A stretch of DNA of 64,000 bases from Parachlorella kessleri (lineage: Eukaryota > Chlorophyta > Trebouxiophyceae > Chlorellales > Chlorellaceae): the NCBI GenBank assembly GCA_001598975.1, contig BBXU01000470.1, positions 62,001-126,000 on the forward strand, written 5' to 3'. The translations under genes were made by a program, and so were the position numbers. The notes beneath the pieces were generated by a model. The model was given only the letters and a program-made list of their open reading frames with translations, was not told the origin of the DNA and made no database searches. Below are positions 1 to 10,822 of this stretch, piece after piece. Numbering within the stretch: the first letter of the stretch is position 1; every line of letters begins with the position of its first letter.

Positions 1-196
1 CCCCCCCCCCCCGCCTTCCCGTATTAACTAACCTCTCAGGTAAGCAGGTGAAATTCTTGCTTCGAGCTTCGTCCTTCAACATCCCAATCTGCATACTTGT
101 GCTGACCCAGAAACACATGAGCTAGTGGCGACGTCCTAGATCAACCACTGCAAACCAAAAGTTACTGGTTACACCGACCCGGGGCAAGGAAGACAA
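1..196. other. 5' flank of the ARFRP1 gene
   Basis: No coding exon is visible here. The window opens with a run of 12 C. The rest is presumably promoter and 5' untranslated sequence of the GTPase gene that starts at 197; no clear TATA box is seen. Confidence 0.4.
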
Positions 197-1304
197 ATGT
201 TTCATTTATTTTCCGGCTGTTACGACTACATGGCAAGTATTGCTCCTTCCTATGAGCTGTTCCTCACCTGGGCAAGCTGCCAGTACAGGCTTTCCTTGGC
301 ACTGGGCCCACCCGCTTCTGACAACCTGAGGACAGCACCCACTCAGCCTGTTAAAGCGCAGCGCTGCCAGTCTCACAGAGGTGAAGGCCCCCTGGGCTGC
401 AGGTCCGCAAGGAGGAGCTGCACATCCTCATAATAGGCCTCGACAGAGCTGGCAAGACCACAATGCTGGAGAAGCTCAAAACGCTCTTCACCAACTTCCC
501 TGGCGTGGAGGCAGACAAAGTCCTGCCCACTGTGGGCCTCAACATTGGGCGGTTCGAGGCATACGGCTCACCACTGGTATTCTGGGACCTGGGCGGCCAA
601 GCAGGGCTGCGCTCAATTTGGGACAAGTACTACGGAGAATCCCACGCGCTCATGTTTGTGGTGGACGCAAGTGATAAGCATCGGATAGAGGAAGCCAAGG
701 CATGCATGGACAAGGCTTTAGGTGGGTTGGGTTGGCATGGGGTGCTACTGATGAACGCAGCTGCTCCAGGTTGCACAGTGGCATGAGGGCTGCTTGCGGA
801 CTTGGAGGATGACCATCGCATCGGAGGCCTGCATGGCAGCGAGGATTACGTAATGTGCCGCGAATGCCATGGTGAAGGCTTGGAATGTCGCTTCCTGGCC
901 GCAGGGCGGCAGGGCGTACTGCACCCCACCCCAGGCTTGAAACGTGTTGCTAACATTACACCTATGAAGGTCCAACAGTTTCCGCCCCAGCCGTACACTG
1001 AAGCTGCCTCCTCTCTCGCAAGGAATGTGCTGCTGACCTGCTCTACATGCCTGCAGGAAATCGGGAGCTGTACGGCGCCCCGCTGCTGGTGCTGGCCAAC
1101 AAGCAGGACGTGGCGGGGTCAGTTGCAGCCTGTGATGTGGCAGAGCAGCTAGAAATAGGTAGCATAGAGGCACGGCCGTGCAATGTGCAGTCTGTCAGTG
1201 CCATTAGCGGCGATGGGCTGAAGGCGGCGGTGCAGTGGCTGGTGGAGCGGGTGCGGAAAAGCCAGAGAGCGGAGCTGCTGCGACATAAGGTCCTGATGAC
1301 TTGA
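197..1304 (+). CDS. ARFRP1: ARF-related small GTPase (ARFRP1 type)
   Basis: Three exons, 197-232, 403-721 and 1057-1304, encode 200 residues, the normal length for ARFRP1. The N-terminus MFHLFSGCYDYM matches the family start and lacks the Gly2 used for myristoylation in true ARFs. The P-loop reads GLDRAGKTT, switch II has DLGGQ with the catalytic Gln, and the base-recognition motif is LANKQD. Intron 1 starts with GC (ATG|GCAAGT) instead of GT; intron 2 is a normal GT-AG intron. In animals and yeast (Arl3p) this family acts at the trans-Golgi, recruiting further ARL GTPases and golgins; that role is inferred here. It is convergent with the FKBP gene. The symbol is given by family resemblance; another ARL subfamily is less likely because of the N-terminus. 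Confidence 0.9.
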
Positions 1305-1980
1305 GCCAAGACGCTTGAGCAGCCACGCTGAGATCACTCCTGGCTGTGCTAGGTGGCCAGGCTTCTTCTAATCTGCTGTGCTGTAGCTTTCCGCATTTGC
1401 AAGAACTGCTGGGACTGTCCACACTGATCTTCCTTGCTGCTGGCTGTTGCTGATCGCTTAATGTACCACTTTGCTTTGACTGCTGAAGTGCCGCCCAACT
1501 AGGGACATCGAGAAGTTGTATGTTGTGCATATGTGGGCGGCAGAGCTCGCCATTACATGTACAGTGAATGACAGTCTGCCTCCAGGTCTGTTGACCGGCA
1601 TGCATGCAGGGTAGCACGTGGGTATGTGTTGTTTCTATGTGTGTTTGTATGTGCGCCACAGGGTGCATTGCCTCCCACTGTTGTTATCAGTACTGTCAAG
1701 ACATGGGGTGTCCCTTCCTGGCAAAATAGGCACCGCACCTGGCTGCTTTCCGCAGGGATGTGGAGGCTGTACACCCAGCAATATAGCGGGATGCACCAGC
1801 GGTTTTGGAGGGATGCAAAGAAAGGGTTGCTCCCTTCCAAGGTAATATCCTGGACGTGTCCCATCGGGACCACAAGGTTAAAAGCTGCCAGCTGCCCGGG
1901 CCGGGGTTGAGGCAGGCATGTGCGGGCACAGTGTGCCAGCGGTGTTACGTGAGCAGTGAGGGTTTTAAGGCAAGCGTGTG
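1305..1980. other. Intergenic region between convergent genes
   Basis: This stretch separates two convergent genes and probably holds both 3' untranslated regions. The short open frames in it lack family resemblance and have no splice-phase support. Confidence 0.5.
1553..1557 (-). terminator. Possible TGTAA polyadenylation signal for the FKBP gene
   Basis: TTACA on the plus strand reads TGTAA on the minus strand, 424 bases beyond the FKBP stop. TGTAA is the common green-algal poly(A) signal. A five-base match is weak evidence alone. Confidence 0.3.
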
Positions 1981-4174
1981 TTACCGCACAGCAATCAGTT
2001 CGATATCAAACAGCAGGGTCTTGTCAATCAAGCCCTGGTTCCGCAGCACAAAGTCAAGTGCTCTCCGACCTGCAGCCACCAAGGAGGTTGTATCATCCGT
2101 GGCCAAGGCACTTGAGCTGCATGCCATGAGCTCTTGACAACCACGATAGCCGGCACCCATCCACCTTGCATTGGGGCTTCCTAAACACTCTCGCCTTTGC
2201 ATACTAGACTAGGCTAGTCTTACAGCTTTCCGCCACCTTTGCGGGTCAGGCACAGTCTTCTCACACCTAGAAGTGCAACCTCAACCAGGCCGCTACTAGG
2301 CAGGCAGTGACTACCGCTTGCTGCATGTTGAACCAGTGGATCCCCACAACGATGGAACAGCCTTCGCATACTCACCACTAAATGTGGTAGGTCTCGGACC
2401 CTGCTTAGAGAAATCGTTGTCTGGGTAGCTGAGCTCAACAGGGACCACAATCCGGCGGATGCCTCCAACCTGCTAGCAAAGGGCGCAGTCAAATGCAGGG
2501 TTTGGAAATTGCAGACACACTGCATTGCCCATGCCACAAGGCGCTGGGACAGCTTGGCAATGATGAAACATACTGCTGCTGCTTTGCGCTCATCTGCTGG
2601 TCACCTGCTGCCACTGAAAGATTCCATTGACACATGTTGCTGACAGCAAAAACTCCTAGTGATGCTCCCAATTCAGCACACTTGTGACTCGGGAGAGCAG
2701 TGACAAGCTCTCTCCACTAGATATGCCACACACCAGCAGAGCAACCCTGCTATCTGCCCTGGAGCAAACCTGCATGCCGGCTACCGCCTCCTCGAAGGCT
2801 GGGATCACTTCCTGCTGCCCCAGCTTGAAGCGGTAAAACTCCTTCTCGTCCCCCGTGAACGCGCCCCCCTTAGGCTTGTTACGAGCCTCGAAGGGACGCC
2901 CATAGTAGCCTACGGGACAGTCATTCAAAACAGTCATGCTCCCACGCTACAACAAGGAGGCGGCTTGACTTACTGGTGACAAACATTTTCCCGAAGTGGT
3001 CCATGGTCCACTGTCACGAGTTCCATACAGGGTCAATGTGCCAAGCATACCTAGGTTATTGGGATGACGTGTGACAACGCAAGGGGGAGGGGTGGCGGAA
3101 GGCACGCTGCATGAGTGGGCTAGGTCAGCAGCGGCCAATCACCTATTGTGTAGCCCGACCAGTCTACTACACACGTTTGGCCTGGCTGCGGGTGGTCTCC
3201 ATCCCCCACCCTGAAGTCCTGCAGGCACGGGAGGTACAGGAGGTGAGGGTCCCTCTCCTGCAGCCATGGCCGCTAATGGCGCTTTCCACCATGAAAGTGT
3301 GACTCGTCACAGTGGATGCAGGCCACACCAGTAACGGTAATAGTCATAGTGGATGCAGGACACACCAGTCACAGTACTTGTGGTGGTCAACGACCGTACC
3401 CCGCAGCCCGGCTCACCTGGTACTGTAACCCTGATGGAGTCCGTACATAATCCCCATAGCTGCAACAAAGCAGGCGCCCAAGGTCGCTTTGGTGTGTGTC
3501 AAGCGTCCCACCAGGCGAATATGTCTCTGTGTGCCTGCGTCGTGCTACTAACACCGCCGGGCTACTTTGCTTCCAGGATGCCAGGTTAGTGCTTCTTCTC
3601 TCCCGAGAATCGCCCAGCCACAGACCTTATGCGGGTCTTCCCATAATCCTTGCCCTTCAATGGGGCCATGGGCTCCAGCTCTTGAATCTCAGCCAGGCTA
3701 GCCGACGGCAGCGCAGCTGCTGTGAGGAATGCAGCCCCACAAGCTAGCAGCAGCTCTCGCCTGCAGGATGCACGTAACCGTTCTACTGTAGCCACTTTGC
3801 AGCAACAAATGCAGCCTCGTCCCGTTTCTTCCCTTTTCTCTCGCTGAGGTAGAGACCCTTCAAGCGAATTTTGTACACCTTACTCTGCTCGAAACACACT
3901 GCCTTTACCGAGGGAACCACTGCAACTCCTCTACGTTTTGCAACCCATCCACTTGCAAGGTTGTAGCGTACCTAGACTCATTGCTGCACCCTGGCCCACG
4001 AGCTTGGCAGCGCACTTGCACCCTGCGGTGCCACTTCAGGTGCGGCCGATCGGACAAACGCTGACGTGCTGGATGTTTGGAACAGGGTACTTCCTCACCT
4101 CCTCCCTTGGCAGGAAAGCCCTGTACGTGTGACAGGGTGTGCCGACAGGCTGGCATGCCTCGGTACCGTGACAT
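1981..4174 (-). CDS. Thylakoid-lumen FKBP-type peptidyl-prolyl isomerase
   Basis: Seven exons on the minus strand: 3909-4174, 3626-3760, 3417-3459, 3143-3218, 2770-2909, 2376-2469 and 1981-2069, about 280 residues. The mature part follows the plant lumenal FKBP16-4/FKBP18 pattern, with VVDWSGYTIG split across a junction to GYYGRPFEARN, then EVIPAFEEAVAGM and ALDFVLRNQGLIDKTLLFD. Exon 2 carries a twin-arginine lumenal signal: RR, then a hydrophobic stretch ending ASLA before EIQELEP, suggesting Tat import into the thylakoid lumen. The first exon (ATG at 4174, or the in-frame ATG at 4156) would be the stromal transit peptide. It is placed by reading phase only and is less certain than the rest. 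Lumenal FKBPs are proposed folding or assembly helpers for photosynthetic complexes; many have weak isomerase activity. Confidence 0.85.
3311..3369. repeat. Short direct repeat in an FKBP intron
   Basis: A 22-base unit at 3311-3332 recurs with one mismatch at 3348-3369, a spacing of 37 bases. It lies in the intron between FKBP exons 3 and 4 (3219-3416) and has no evident function; it looks like a local duplication. Confidence 0.7.
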
Positions 4175-4403
4175 TAACAGGAGCAGCCATGATCGATATA
4201 GGCAGAGCGCTCGCTACCACCGATGGATCTGCCGTGGTGAAGGACAGGGGGGGGTTAATCACTGCTTTGCCTGCTGACGGTGGTGAGTGACAGGCGCAGG
4301 CGCCCATGCCTGACCCAACGGTAGCTAAACGGCAGCGTAAACCACACTCGCCACCCACTCAAACCGGGCAAACGCAGTATGCTCACAGTTGGCGTCTGCT
4401 GCC

Positions 4404-4917
4404 ATGCCCTTGACAGGGTTTGCCACACGGATCACACACCAGTCCTTATACCAGCTCGCCTCCGTCACTGACTGGCAGGCTCGCCGCCACATCTGTCTTG
4501 ATAAGGTACGTCCTTCTCTTCCCACCGCCAGCAGCCAACCTTGCGCTTTTTTCCAACGAGTATCTTGGATATCAGTGAAGGAGCCTAGACTGACACCCCT
4601 TGATGCCATGCTGTTCCAACCCACTGGGCCAGTAAGAATTCTTTGCTTATCATCGGCTGCAGGCTCGCCAGGTCAAGGAGAAAGCTCAAGGCGTGGCAAA
4701 GGGCGCCATGGAGAGTGTGCTGCAGAAGACATAACGGGAGCCACAGGTAGCAAGGAACGCTGCCAGCAAGGCTACGTCAGCGACAGACTCACCCAAGGGC
4801 AAGGAAGGTGCGGCTTTGGGAGCTGCCCAGGATCTGAAGGAAGGAGTGGAAGGAATACTGACCAGTGATGCCCCCACTGGGACAGTGAGAGGCAAGGGCG
4901 TGGCTGGTACAACCTGA
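4404..4917 (+). CDS. Small LEA-like hydrophilic protein, uncertain model
   Basis: I do not recognise a named gene. A plus-strand frame reads MPLTGFATRITHQSLYQLAS, reaches a good donor at 4505, then a short exon at 4581-4631 and an exon from 4663 encoding ARQVKEKAQGVAKGAMESVL, the Lys/Ala/Glu-rich style of late-embryogenesis-abundant proteins. TAA occurs in frame at 4732-4734, yet the same frame stays open and LEA-like (AALGAAQDLKEGVEGIL) to a TGA at 4915-4917. Removing 4672-4746 as a 75-base intron (CAG|GTCAAG ... CCACAG) would bypass the TAA in phase. The acceptor before 4581 is poor. An ATG at 4189 also splices in phase but lies only 14 bases from the FKBP start, so it is disfavoured. Confidence 0.3.
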
Positions 4918-6607
4918 ACTAGAGGAGCTGGTTTGCAGCTAGCAGTTCCACCTGGTCGCTGATGCTGGAATAGCAACAGTGATGACTTTCGGTTGATGCA
5001 ATCTGTTTGTTGACAGCGGCAACAGTGCGAACAGGAGAGTTTGAATAAATGTACTGACAGGCCTGGATGCTACAACCCTTGGGCTTGCCTGAGCTCTGAC
5101 AGAGTAGCTTGCTCCCCAGGCCTTCCTAGGTCATTAGCCTTTTTATGTTGTGTGGAGTTCTAATATGTCACTTGTCATGATTCTTAAGTCAGGGCAATTC
5201 GAGCAGGGGAAATTTCATTACTGCCATGTGACACACTAACTGCTAGAGTGCTAGCTGACGGCAGTGCCAGAAAGGATCTAGCTACATGGGTCAGGAAAGC
5301 TCCAAGGCCTGCTCCCAACCGGGGTGGTGCTTGTGTCAGCGCATCCAGGTAGGGGGAAATGGTGATCTTAACTACAGATCAACTTGGTGCGTTCAATGTC
5401 TCCTTTCAACAAGGCCTTCAAACACGGCAGGGAGAGCTGTCAGATGACACAGCGTCTCAACCATGAGCAGCTAGCAACGACACGGTTTACCCTTGAACAG
5501 ATTGGCAAAAGCAGTGCTACTGAGCGGTGGCAGGTGCAGCCTGGCAATACGGCAGGCAGCAGAGCCTCACACCGAGAGAAAACTACCCAAAATCGTACAA
5601 CCTGGGCCACTCGGAGAGCAGGCCCCCAATACCTACGCTCAACTCCATCGGGCCCCGATACCAACCATCACACCGCTCTGGATCCATTTAGCTCTACTTG
5701 CAACCACGGCTTGGAACCTATGCTACAAAACCTACAAGCCAGCAAACCAAGCAACACGCAGCCCAGAGATGTTGCACCCTACCGCAGTTTTCAAGATAAC
5801 CCCCAGCTAGGTAATACATCCCCACTTGTCACAACCCAATGACAGCAATCGCCAACACAACCTGTCAACATAACTCCAGCACCTTGGTCAGCGCGCCACA
5901 AAACCAACGCAAAGCGGCCAAGTCCAACACAGGCCTCTTCCTAACCACGCATGCACAGAACCGACCCAAGCAAGCAACACGGCAATAGTTACAGGAGCGT
6001 ACGGCCAGCAGCAAGAAGGCTGCACGCTAATGTGTGAATGAAACAACCGAGGCTACCCATCCCACAATGCTACTACCGAGGCGACCCACCTCCCCTTCAC
6101 TGAATATCAAAGGGATCAAGTCTGCTTGTCTAAGGAACAGCACCGGTAACAACTGACGAAACAAGGGGAGAGCGCTAGGCCAAACATCAAGCTGTCAAAA
6201 GGGCACCTATGCAAACTTGAAAAGGACACATGCTAGTGAACGACTATGTGGTAAAATGCGTTTTAAGAAGAACGCATGACACACAATGACGCTGGAAGTA
6301 GGTGCCCACCCCTACAAAAACAACAGCACCTGTGCGCTGCAAAACAGTCCCAGCCCGGCGATGGACGCAGATGGGACAACCTCCCTGCCACCGCAGATCC
6401 CCCTTGCGGCCAGTGATATCAAACAATGCAGTGGCGCCGCAACCGCCCCAGCTGGTGCTGCGCACAAGCAGCGCACACACGCACGCCTCAGCACCAACAG
6501 CAACCCAAACACACCTGCGGTGCCGCTGCTAAACCACTACCACCACGATCAGCTTGCTCTTGTAACAGCCACACTTCCCTGACCTTGTTAGCCCTGGGGC
6601 AAGCCCC
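4918..6607. other. Intergenic region, no gene seen
   Basis: About 1.7 kb between the small plus-strand gene and the HMG-CoA synthase stop. It contains open frames up to about 150 codons (for instance 5384-5842) whose translations are Ser/Thr/Gln/Pro-rich with no family resemblance. It probably holds the HMG-CoA synthase 3' untranslated region. A TTACA at 5989-5993 (TGTAA on the minus strand) is 614 bases past the synthase stop and is a possible poly(A) signal. Confidence 0.5.
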
Positions 6608-9600
6608 TTAGATGGTCATGCCTGACTGGTAGCTGGTGGGGGTTGTGGGGCTGGCAGGCAGGGGGGATGGCCCGCCCGGCACCCGCTTGTAGATGCGCCG
6701 GTACCTGAAATCCACCTCCTCCAGGTAGTAGGTCCCAGGGATCATATCCTCAAGACTGGGTATCTCGGTACGATACCCTCCCGCGCAGTACCGTGCCTCC
6801 GCTAGCTGCACCGCCTGCTCAAACTCCTCCGCTGGCCGGGGAAGCCGCCGCGCCAGGCGCATGGCTAGGTCGCTCTGCACAGGTAGCAGGCAGGAGGAAA
6901 CAATTAGCTTGATAATGTTCAGCAGCATAGGAGGCTGGCAAGGGGGCCTCACACGGATCCACTGCTGGCACATGAGAAGGGCGTCCTCCGCTACTTCACG
7001 GCAAAAGTGCCGTCCAGGCGTGCCCCATCCCAGCGGCCTGTGCTCGTCCCCGCGGTATCCAAGGCAGCCCTTCCTGCACTTGCCCTCCTCCAACAGACCA
7101 ATCACTAGTCCCCGTCGGCCGCGAAATCCAACAAAACACTCCAGGCTCCTTTACGCCACCAGTCCTCCCTACCGGCCTGCCTCTCCCACTCACACCCCGA
7201 GGCCTCCCACCCCCACTTACGGATCATTCATACCTCTCACAGGCCCCCCTGCCTGCCAGCCTGACCCCTAGACCCCAACATCCTGCCCCACTGCCCGACT
7301 CACCTGTGCCTGCATGTGCGCCAGGTTGAACTTGCCGTCCACCCGCCTGCCCACCAGGCTGAACATGGACGCGCTGATGCCGCTGCCGTAGCTGTACATC
7401 AGGATGCGCCGCCCCTCCAGCGCCGCGCCCGTGGTCTCGATGATCTGCACGATGCCCGACCAGACGGAGGCCGTGTACATGTTGCCGCACTGCCGCTGCA
7501 CGCAGGACGACGGCCGCACCTGCAGCACGCGGCGCGGGTGAGACTGTGAGTCGCACTGACAGTTGTAGAGCGGCTCGAGGTAGGGGGGGGGGGGGGGGGG
7601 CATTACAACGGGCAGCGACACCCACAACCGCTTGCGGGTTGTGGGGCGGTCCACCAGATGTCGCTGTTGGCTGGTACTATCCATCCCCAGGCCACGGACA
7701 AGGTACAGAAAGGTACAAGTACGCTGTCATACTCGCAGCGCGAGGAGACACGCCCCAGCCGGCTTGCCTTTCGGTCGTATGTCTGGAAGGCAGCTCCAAG
7801 TAGCTTCTTCTGCAGGTCCAGCGGCAGCTTGGTGGGCGGCAGCGGGTGGGCGCCCTCCCCTAGGTCTAGCCCCTGGTACATGGGGGCCAGCTCGGGGGCC
7901 CTACAGTCAGCGCAGGTAGAGAGCGGGGACACTCGTGTCATGTGGGTGGTTTTCTTCATGGGAAAGGTGACCTCAGAAATTTAAGCAGCAGGCCTGGGCA
8001 TGAACACCCCACGGCAAACCTTGCTGGCCAAGCAACAGGCAGGCAGGCTAATGGGGCAGCCCGGGTCTACTGTGACCCCACCCACTCACTTGCAGTAGTC
8101 GACATACATCAGGCGGGCAAACGCCTTCTGCACCAGCTTGTTGTAGGGGGCGTGGAAGAGCGCATGGTCCGCATCCTGCATGGAGAAGGGCCTGCACCGG
8201 GGGAAACAAGGGTGATCTGAGGGAAGAAGCTGTGCTGATCATTATGCTGCTCAAAAACATGCTCCGCCACACTACACATGCACGGAGAAGGTTTCCCACA
8301 ACGGGCGGAGCCGTTGCTTTGGCCCTCTTAGTGTTCTATTGTCATCCCACGAAGGAGCAAGGGCCGGTGCAACAGCAGCGCTGGGCCAGTCGGCATGCGC
8401 ACAAGGGCAACAAACCTGCTGCAGTCCTGTGGCCGCTACCAAGCGGCAACCAGTGAGTCCCAAACCGTGCCCACCCACCTGCCAAACCGCTTCTCAAACT
8501 TGGCCGAGTAGCGCTGGTAGCACTGGTCCATGGTTGCCAGGTAGCAGTAGACGGACAGGGGGCCGTCCACGGCCGGGTACAGCCCCGAGGGCTTGTAAAA
8601 GTCGTAGGCGTGGGTCATGTGGGTCGCGCTGAGGCCTCTCTCCAACACCAACGGCGCGTCGGGGCCTATCAGCAGGGCAACTGCGCCCGCGCCTGCACAG
8701 GGGGCCCACTGCCTAACAGCTGTGGAGCGGCGTATGACAGCATCGACTCTGGCAGGTGTCGGGTGTGCTGCACCATGTGCCTGTACTAGTGTGGTACGAC
8801 TCGTCATGCACCAGCTTGCATGTCTGCAGTTGCATAACGTTGCCACATTGGAGGCGACGAGCAGGTTGGTTGAGCAGCCATGAAGACAAGGGCTCTATTC
8901 AGAACGCCCCCCAACGAGACCCAACGTGCGCATGGCCTGGGGAGAAAGCACTCACCCCCTGCCGGATTGGATAGCATGGACAGCATTTCCCAACCACTGA
9001 ACGAACCTGACGTGGGCCGTGCGGGTCCTTGGGCGTAAAGAGAGATGTCAGTCATCACCACCACAGCGTAGCGCCCATCCCAGGCGCGAGACTCCACCCA
9101 GTTCACCGCGTTCTGCACCGCCGCTGTCCCGCCGTAGCAGGCCTGCACCAGGTCCACCCCCTGCACACACAGCAGGGGCGGCGCGACCCAGTGGAGTGTA
9201 ACCTGAGCCCCAGGCTAGCATCTACTGCCAAGTGCTGCGTCGGTGCTGCATGGAGATGCGCCTCTATGCTCTGGCTAGCAAGCAAGCTGCTGGGAAACTG
9301 CAGGTGACGCCATGCCCGGAGGAGCTGCGCCTGAATTCCTGATGGCTGCCATAGGCACCCACCACTAGCGCCGCCGGCCAGCCGGCTGTTCACAGCTCGA
9401 GGAGCGCTCACAATCCCAACCCATCCATAATAGATGTCATTACCATTACACACTAGCCCTGCGCCTTCCTCCCGGCCTGGTGGGTACCGACTCACGCCAT
9501 AGTGATAAGATTTCAGGCAACCCCCCCTACCCCCTCCCCACCTCAATATCGGTGTTGCCCGAGTCTTCAAATAGGTTCATCAGGTATGTCTTGATGCCCT

Positions 9601-10376
9601 TGGAGTGGTCCAGGCTGCTCTCCGTGCCCACTTCCAGCCGGCCAATCTCCTGAGGACTGACGCTGTGCCGCTCCATCAGCTGCCGCAGCACTGTGAGGCT
9701 CATGGAGATGGCATCCTCCCTGTCGCCGCAAAACGCCAAGCCTTGCTGCAGCACGCAGGGAAGTGGGAACGGTCGAAAGTGAGAACTGTCGAAAGTGACG
9801 GGGGTTACTAGGGAAAGCTGCTATGGAGTGGCAAAACATGCCGGTGAAGTTGTGCAGGCTGGGCAGGGACAGGTCCTGCGCCTCGCTAGAACGCTGCCTT
9901 CGGGTGCTGGCCTCTCCCAAAGTCTCATACGGAGGACGCTGCCCTATGAGGTTGCCCTGTGTGCCAGCTCAGCTGGGGCACTGGGTAGGTAGGATATCGT
10001 GTTCCCTACCTGGCCGAGTCCTATTGTGTACTTGCCAGCGGGCACCCCGTCATGCCTCTCAAGATCCTCCTGTCTGACCTGCAGGAACCAAGGGCAGCCA
10101 GCAGGGCTGTTCTTGCCACAGCGACTCCCAGAGCCCATCTCGACGCATAGTCCAACCTTCCCATCAGTGCAGAAGACCGTCCCGTCCTTCACCAGGGCCC
10201 TTGCCGCATCACGGGCAGAATCGCAGGCCCGCCAGAGGGCGCCTGGCAAGCAGTCTTGAGAGGGTGTCACTCACATAATACTGAGGGAAGTATGTCTCTG
10301 CTGCAAGGATGCCCACGTTCTCTGCTTGCTGCGTGTGGCCGTTCTGCATGTCTGAGCTGCCAGCGCACATCCTCAT
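6608..10376 (-). CDS. HMGS: Hydroxymethylglutaryl-CoA synthase
   Basis: Nine exons: 10275-10376, 10010-10078, 9542-9745, 9007-9160, 8479-8692, 8090-8191, 7768-7900, 7304-7519 and 6608-6874; all phases close, giving 486 residues against about 460-470 in plants. The enzyme condenses acetyl-CoA with acetoacetyl-CoA. Family motifs run in order: [11 protein letters not shown] at the N-terminus, [29 protein letters not shown] with the nucleophilic Cys at about 133, [24 protein letters not shown] with the catalytic His at about 261, [18 protein letters not shown], and [15 protein letters not shown] near the C-terminus. No plastid transit peptide is evident. The intron after exon 7 has a GC donor (AAAG|GCAAGC). 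Its pathway here is uncertain: mevalonate synthesis is widely reported lost in chlorophytes, so leucine or fatty-acid metabolism is possible. Confidence 0.93.
7583..7600. repeat. Homopolymer run of 18 G in an HMGS intron
   Basis: Eighteen consecutive G on the plus strand, which are C on the transcript, about 63 bases upstream of the intron's 3' splice site at 7520. Run length may be unreliable in an assembly. Confidence 0.85.
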
Positions 10377-10822
10377 CCCAGCCCAGCCAGTAACGACGCT
10401 TCCCACAGTTGTGGCAGTGCCAGTGCCTACACAAGCCTAGTTGGCGTGCCAACGAGGCACACGCAGGAATTGGAAAGCTGGGGGGTTGAGTCAAGTGCCA
10501 CGCAAGCAGGGGTGCTCTACGCAACTGGGACTTCGAGCTCGGATCCAACAGTACGGAGTCAGCTGCGATCTGGTTCGGTTGTTCAACACGGGTGCGCGGA
10601 GGCAGGGAAGGCCTGCACGGGCTGGTCGGGAACAGCGCAGACGGGGTCGGCAGATGCGAAAAAGCGAGGCATCTGGTGCGAGGCATCCTGCTCACACCTG
10701 ACCCCATCATTTTCCCATCGCAACATCTCGAGATCCCAGAAGATTGGCCAATCAAAGCATGCGTTCCACCCCAGCTTGGGTGCTCTAGTGGTGCAGCAGA
10801 AACAGTACTGCAAAGCGTCTTC
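10377..10822. promoter_or_regulatory. Shared region between divergent HMGS and flavin-reductase-like genes
   Basis: A 446-base gap lies between two divergent start codons, so it must hold both promoters and 5' untranslated regions. I see no strong TATA box. Short open frames overlap it but none extends either gene in phase with a clear start. Confidence 0.45.

Noticed and set aside
3761..3795. FKBP translation starting at 3795
   Set aside because: The codon there is GTG, not ATG; a good acceptor (CCTGCAG) at 3761 instead joins in phase to an upstream exon.
4189..4282. First exon of the LEA-like gene beginning at ATG 4189
   Set aside because: It splices in phase, but would leave only 14 bases between its start and the opposing FKBP start, too little for two promoters.
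5384..5842. 152-codon plus-strand open frame
   Set aside because: Low-complexity Ser/Thr/Gln/Pro-rich translation with no family resemblance, in an intergenic stretch that is probably 3' untranslated sequence.
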